Shown here: piece by piece, positions 51,501 through 52,260 of the stretch
Layout: each line of letters starts with the position of its first letter
Position numbering within the stretch: position 1 is the stretch's first letter
Source: Candidatus Competibacteraceae bacterium
Lineage (GTDB): Bacteria; Pseudomonadota; Gammaproteobacteria; Competibacterales; Competibacteraceae
NCBI GenBank assembly: GCA_027492875.1
Contig: JAPUDV010000103.1
Location: forward strand, 1-52,260
Length of the DNA stretch: 52,260 bases
Direction of reading: 5' to 3'
Program-made: the position numbers and the translations under genes
Notes under the pieces: model-generated
Database searches by the model: none
What the model saw: the letters and a program-made list of their open reading frames with translations, nothing else
What the model was told of the DNA's origin: nothing

Positions 51501-51605
51501 GTTTGAAATGATGGACAGAATGACGAGCATGCTCTCTGTCCACAGGGCGCGTCAGGCAGGATGAATCATGCCCGACCAAATATTTATTTAAGAAGGAGGC
51601 ATATG

Positions 51606-52148
51606 ATGTCTTTGCAGCAGCTTTACCATGTTCTCCTATCGGTAAGTAGAGATGGAAAGCCAGGCAAGGTTTATATTTATGTTAGAGAAGATGGCTCTAA
51701 ACGCAATGGGACGATTTTAGTTAGCAAAAGAGAAACTCTAAGTATTAATTACTTACAGAAAACAGGTGAAGCCGCTCTTGAAAAAATGTTATCTCTAGGG
51801 ATCGAAGAAGCCATTTTTATGCCGCGCTCTGATGTGGAGAGCAAGAGTAGAGAATCTGACACCCCATCTCTTTCCAGTATTTTAAAAAATCTCAACGAAA
51901 AATTGCTGTCTAGTGGTATCGTTAATACTGTTAACTCACATGAAGTGCGACAAGAAGTGGAAGTACTGCTAAAAAAAATTTATGGTCCAGGAATAGTAAG
52001 AGAAATTAATAAAATAGCTGAATCTTACCCCATCGATCAAGACCTTGGAGGATTTTTGGATCAATGCAAGGCAAAAGCCATGTTGATGCTAAGTAAAGAT
52101 CAAGTGGAAGCAATGTTTAGACCGTTGTACGCAAAAATAAGCCCATGA
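51606..52148 (+). CDS. Hypothetical protein of AT-rich cassette, possible DUF4388-like N-terminus
   Basis: A 180-residue protein in sequence much richer in A/T than the rest of the window, suggesting recent transfer. The N-terminal part (SLQQLYHVLLSVSRDGKPGKVYIYVREDG ... GEAALEKMLSLGIEEAIFM) loosely follows the layout of DUF4388/PatA-N domains, which sit in gliding and signalling proteins. The C-terminal part (about 125-180: KKIYGPGIVREINKIAESYP, FLDQCKAKAMLMLS, MFRPLYAKI) is a helical module of unknown role. Two ATGs are adjacent; AAGGAGG (51593-51599) is six bases before the one at 51606 and three before 51603, so I choose 51606. The domain resemblance is by eye and weak. Confidence 0.7.
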   Translation: MSLQQLYHVLLSVSRDGKPGKVYIYVREDGSKRNGTILVSKRETLSINYLQKTGEAALEKMLSLGIEEAIFMPRSDVESKSRESDTPSLSSILKNLNEKLLSSGIVNTVNSHEVRQEVEVLLKKIYGPGIVREINKIAESYPIDQDLGGFLDQCKAKAMLMLSKDQVEAMFRPLYAKISP

Positions 52149-52213
52149 GTTTAGCTGTATAGCCTAATTTTATTGACAAACTTGACCCAATAATCCTTTG
52201 AAAGGAAACGGCG

Positions 52214-52260
52214 TTGGTGCATAAATACTCTTCTGGACTGTCAAAGTCGTTAGGAATCCC
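52214..52260 (+). CDS. Possible start of a further gene in the AT-rich cassette (truncated)
   Basis: After AAAGGAAA (52201-52208) a frame opens with TTG or GTG and reads VHKYSSGLSKSLGIP to the window edge without a stop. It lies 65 bp after the preceding gene on the same strand. Too short to identify. Confidence 0.3.
   Translation, partial: MVHKYSSGLSKSLGI

Noticed and set aside
52173..52178. A TTGACA hexamer as a -35 element near the right edge
   Set aside because: No acceptable -10 hexamer at 16-18 bp spacing.

Overview
The window comes from the chromosome of a high-GC proteobacterium, most likely a gammaproteobacterium. Supporting signs are a dusB-fis operon, a Pseudomonas-like HptB/HsbR/HsbA signalling set, a nagZ-hpt-mtiP block and a gltB-gltD pair. 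A Competibacter-type lineage is possible, but that is only an impression. Genes are dense, and no rRNA, tRNA, CRISPR array or intact insertion sequence was found.

Layout. 1-2624: 3' part of a DUF499 ATPase, often a defence-island gene. 2754-9534: nitronate monooxygenase, a large cache/HAMP/PAS/GGDEF/EAL sensor and a DUF3592 membrane protein. 9571-15781: an SrfB-like actin-fold protein and an RND efflux permease. 15852-18381: mtiP, hpt and nagZ (purine/methylthio salvage and murein recycling). 18457-24325: a signalling block of PAS histidine kinase, lone receiver, receiver-PP2C phosphatase, STAS protein and HPt protein, with an L,D-transpeptidase/CYTH pair embedded on the other strand. 24418-27335: dut, coaBC, a candidate structured small RNA, and radC. 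27336-30281: repeat debris, a transporter remnant, a PH-like membrane protein and a methyltransferase. 29244-36707: a lipid-modification cluster with two CFA-type methyltransferases, DUF1295, DUF2878, DUF1475, DUF1365, an FAD oxidoreductase, a SnoaL-like protein and a divergent SDR. 37081-40218: dusB-fis, a HAD phosphatase and DAHP synthase. 40381-43161: an HprK-like kinase/PqqD/S26-like/nucleotidyltransferase operon. 43389-51401: gltD, gltB and class I fumarase. 51606-52260: an AT-rich cassette of unlike composition.

Two things run through the window. First, an unusual number of genes are translationally coupled by 4-bp ATGA/GTGA overlaps (kinase-receiver-phosphatase, CYTH-transpeptidase, FAD-DUF1365, dusB-fis, S26-kinase-PqqD), which makes operon assignment fairly secure. 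Second, a dispersed palindromic repeat of about 100 bp recurs around ten times, mostly just 3' of genes and in the sense direction. It can be read through as peptides such as TPLPQGARG and produces false N-terminal extensions, so several starts here are placed downstream of it.

The least-described parts are the HprK/PqqD/S26/nucleotidyltransferase operon (its S26 member has Cys where Ser is expected), the lipid cluster (its SDR lacks the catalytic Tyr), the HsbR-like phosphatase that lacks the anti-sigma kinase domain, and the candidate RNA near 26.3 kb.
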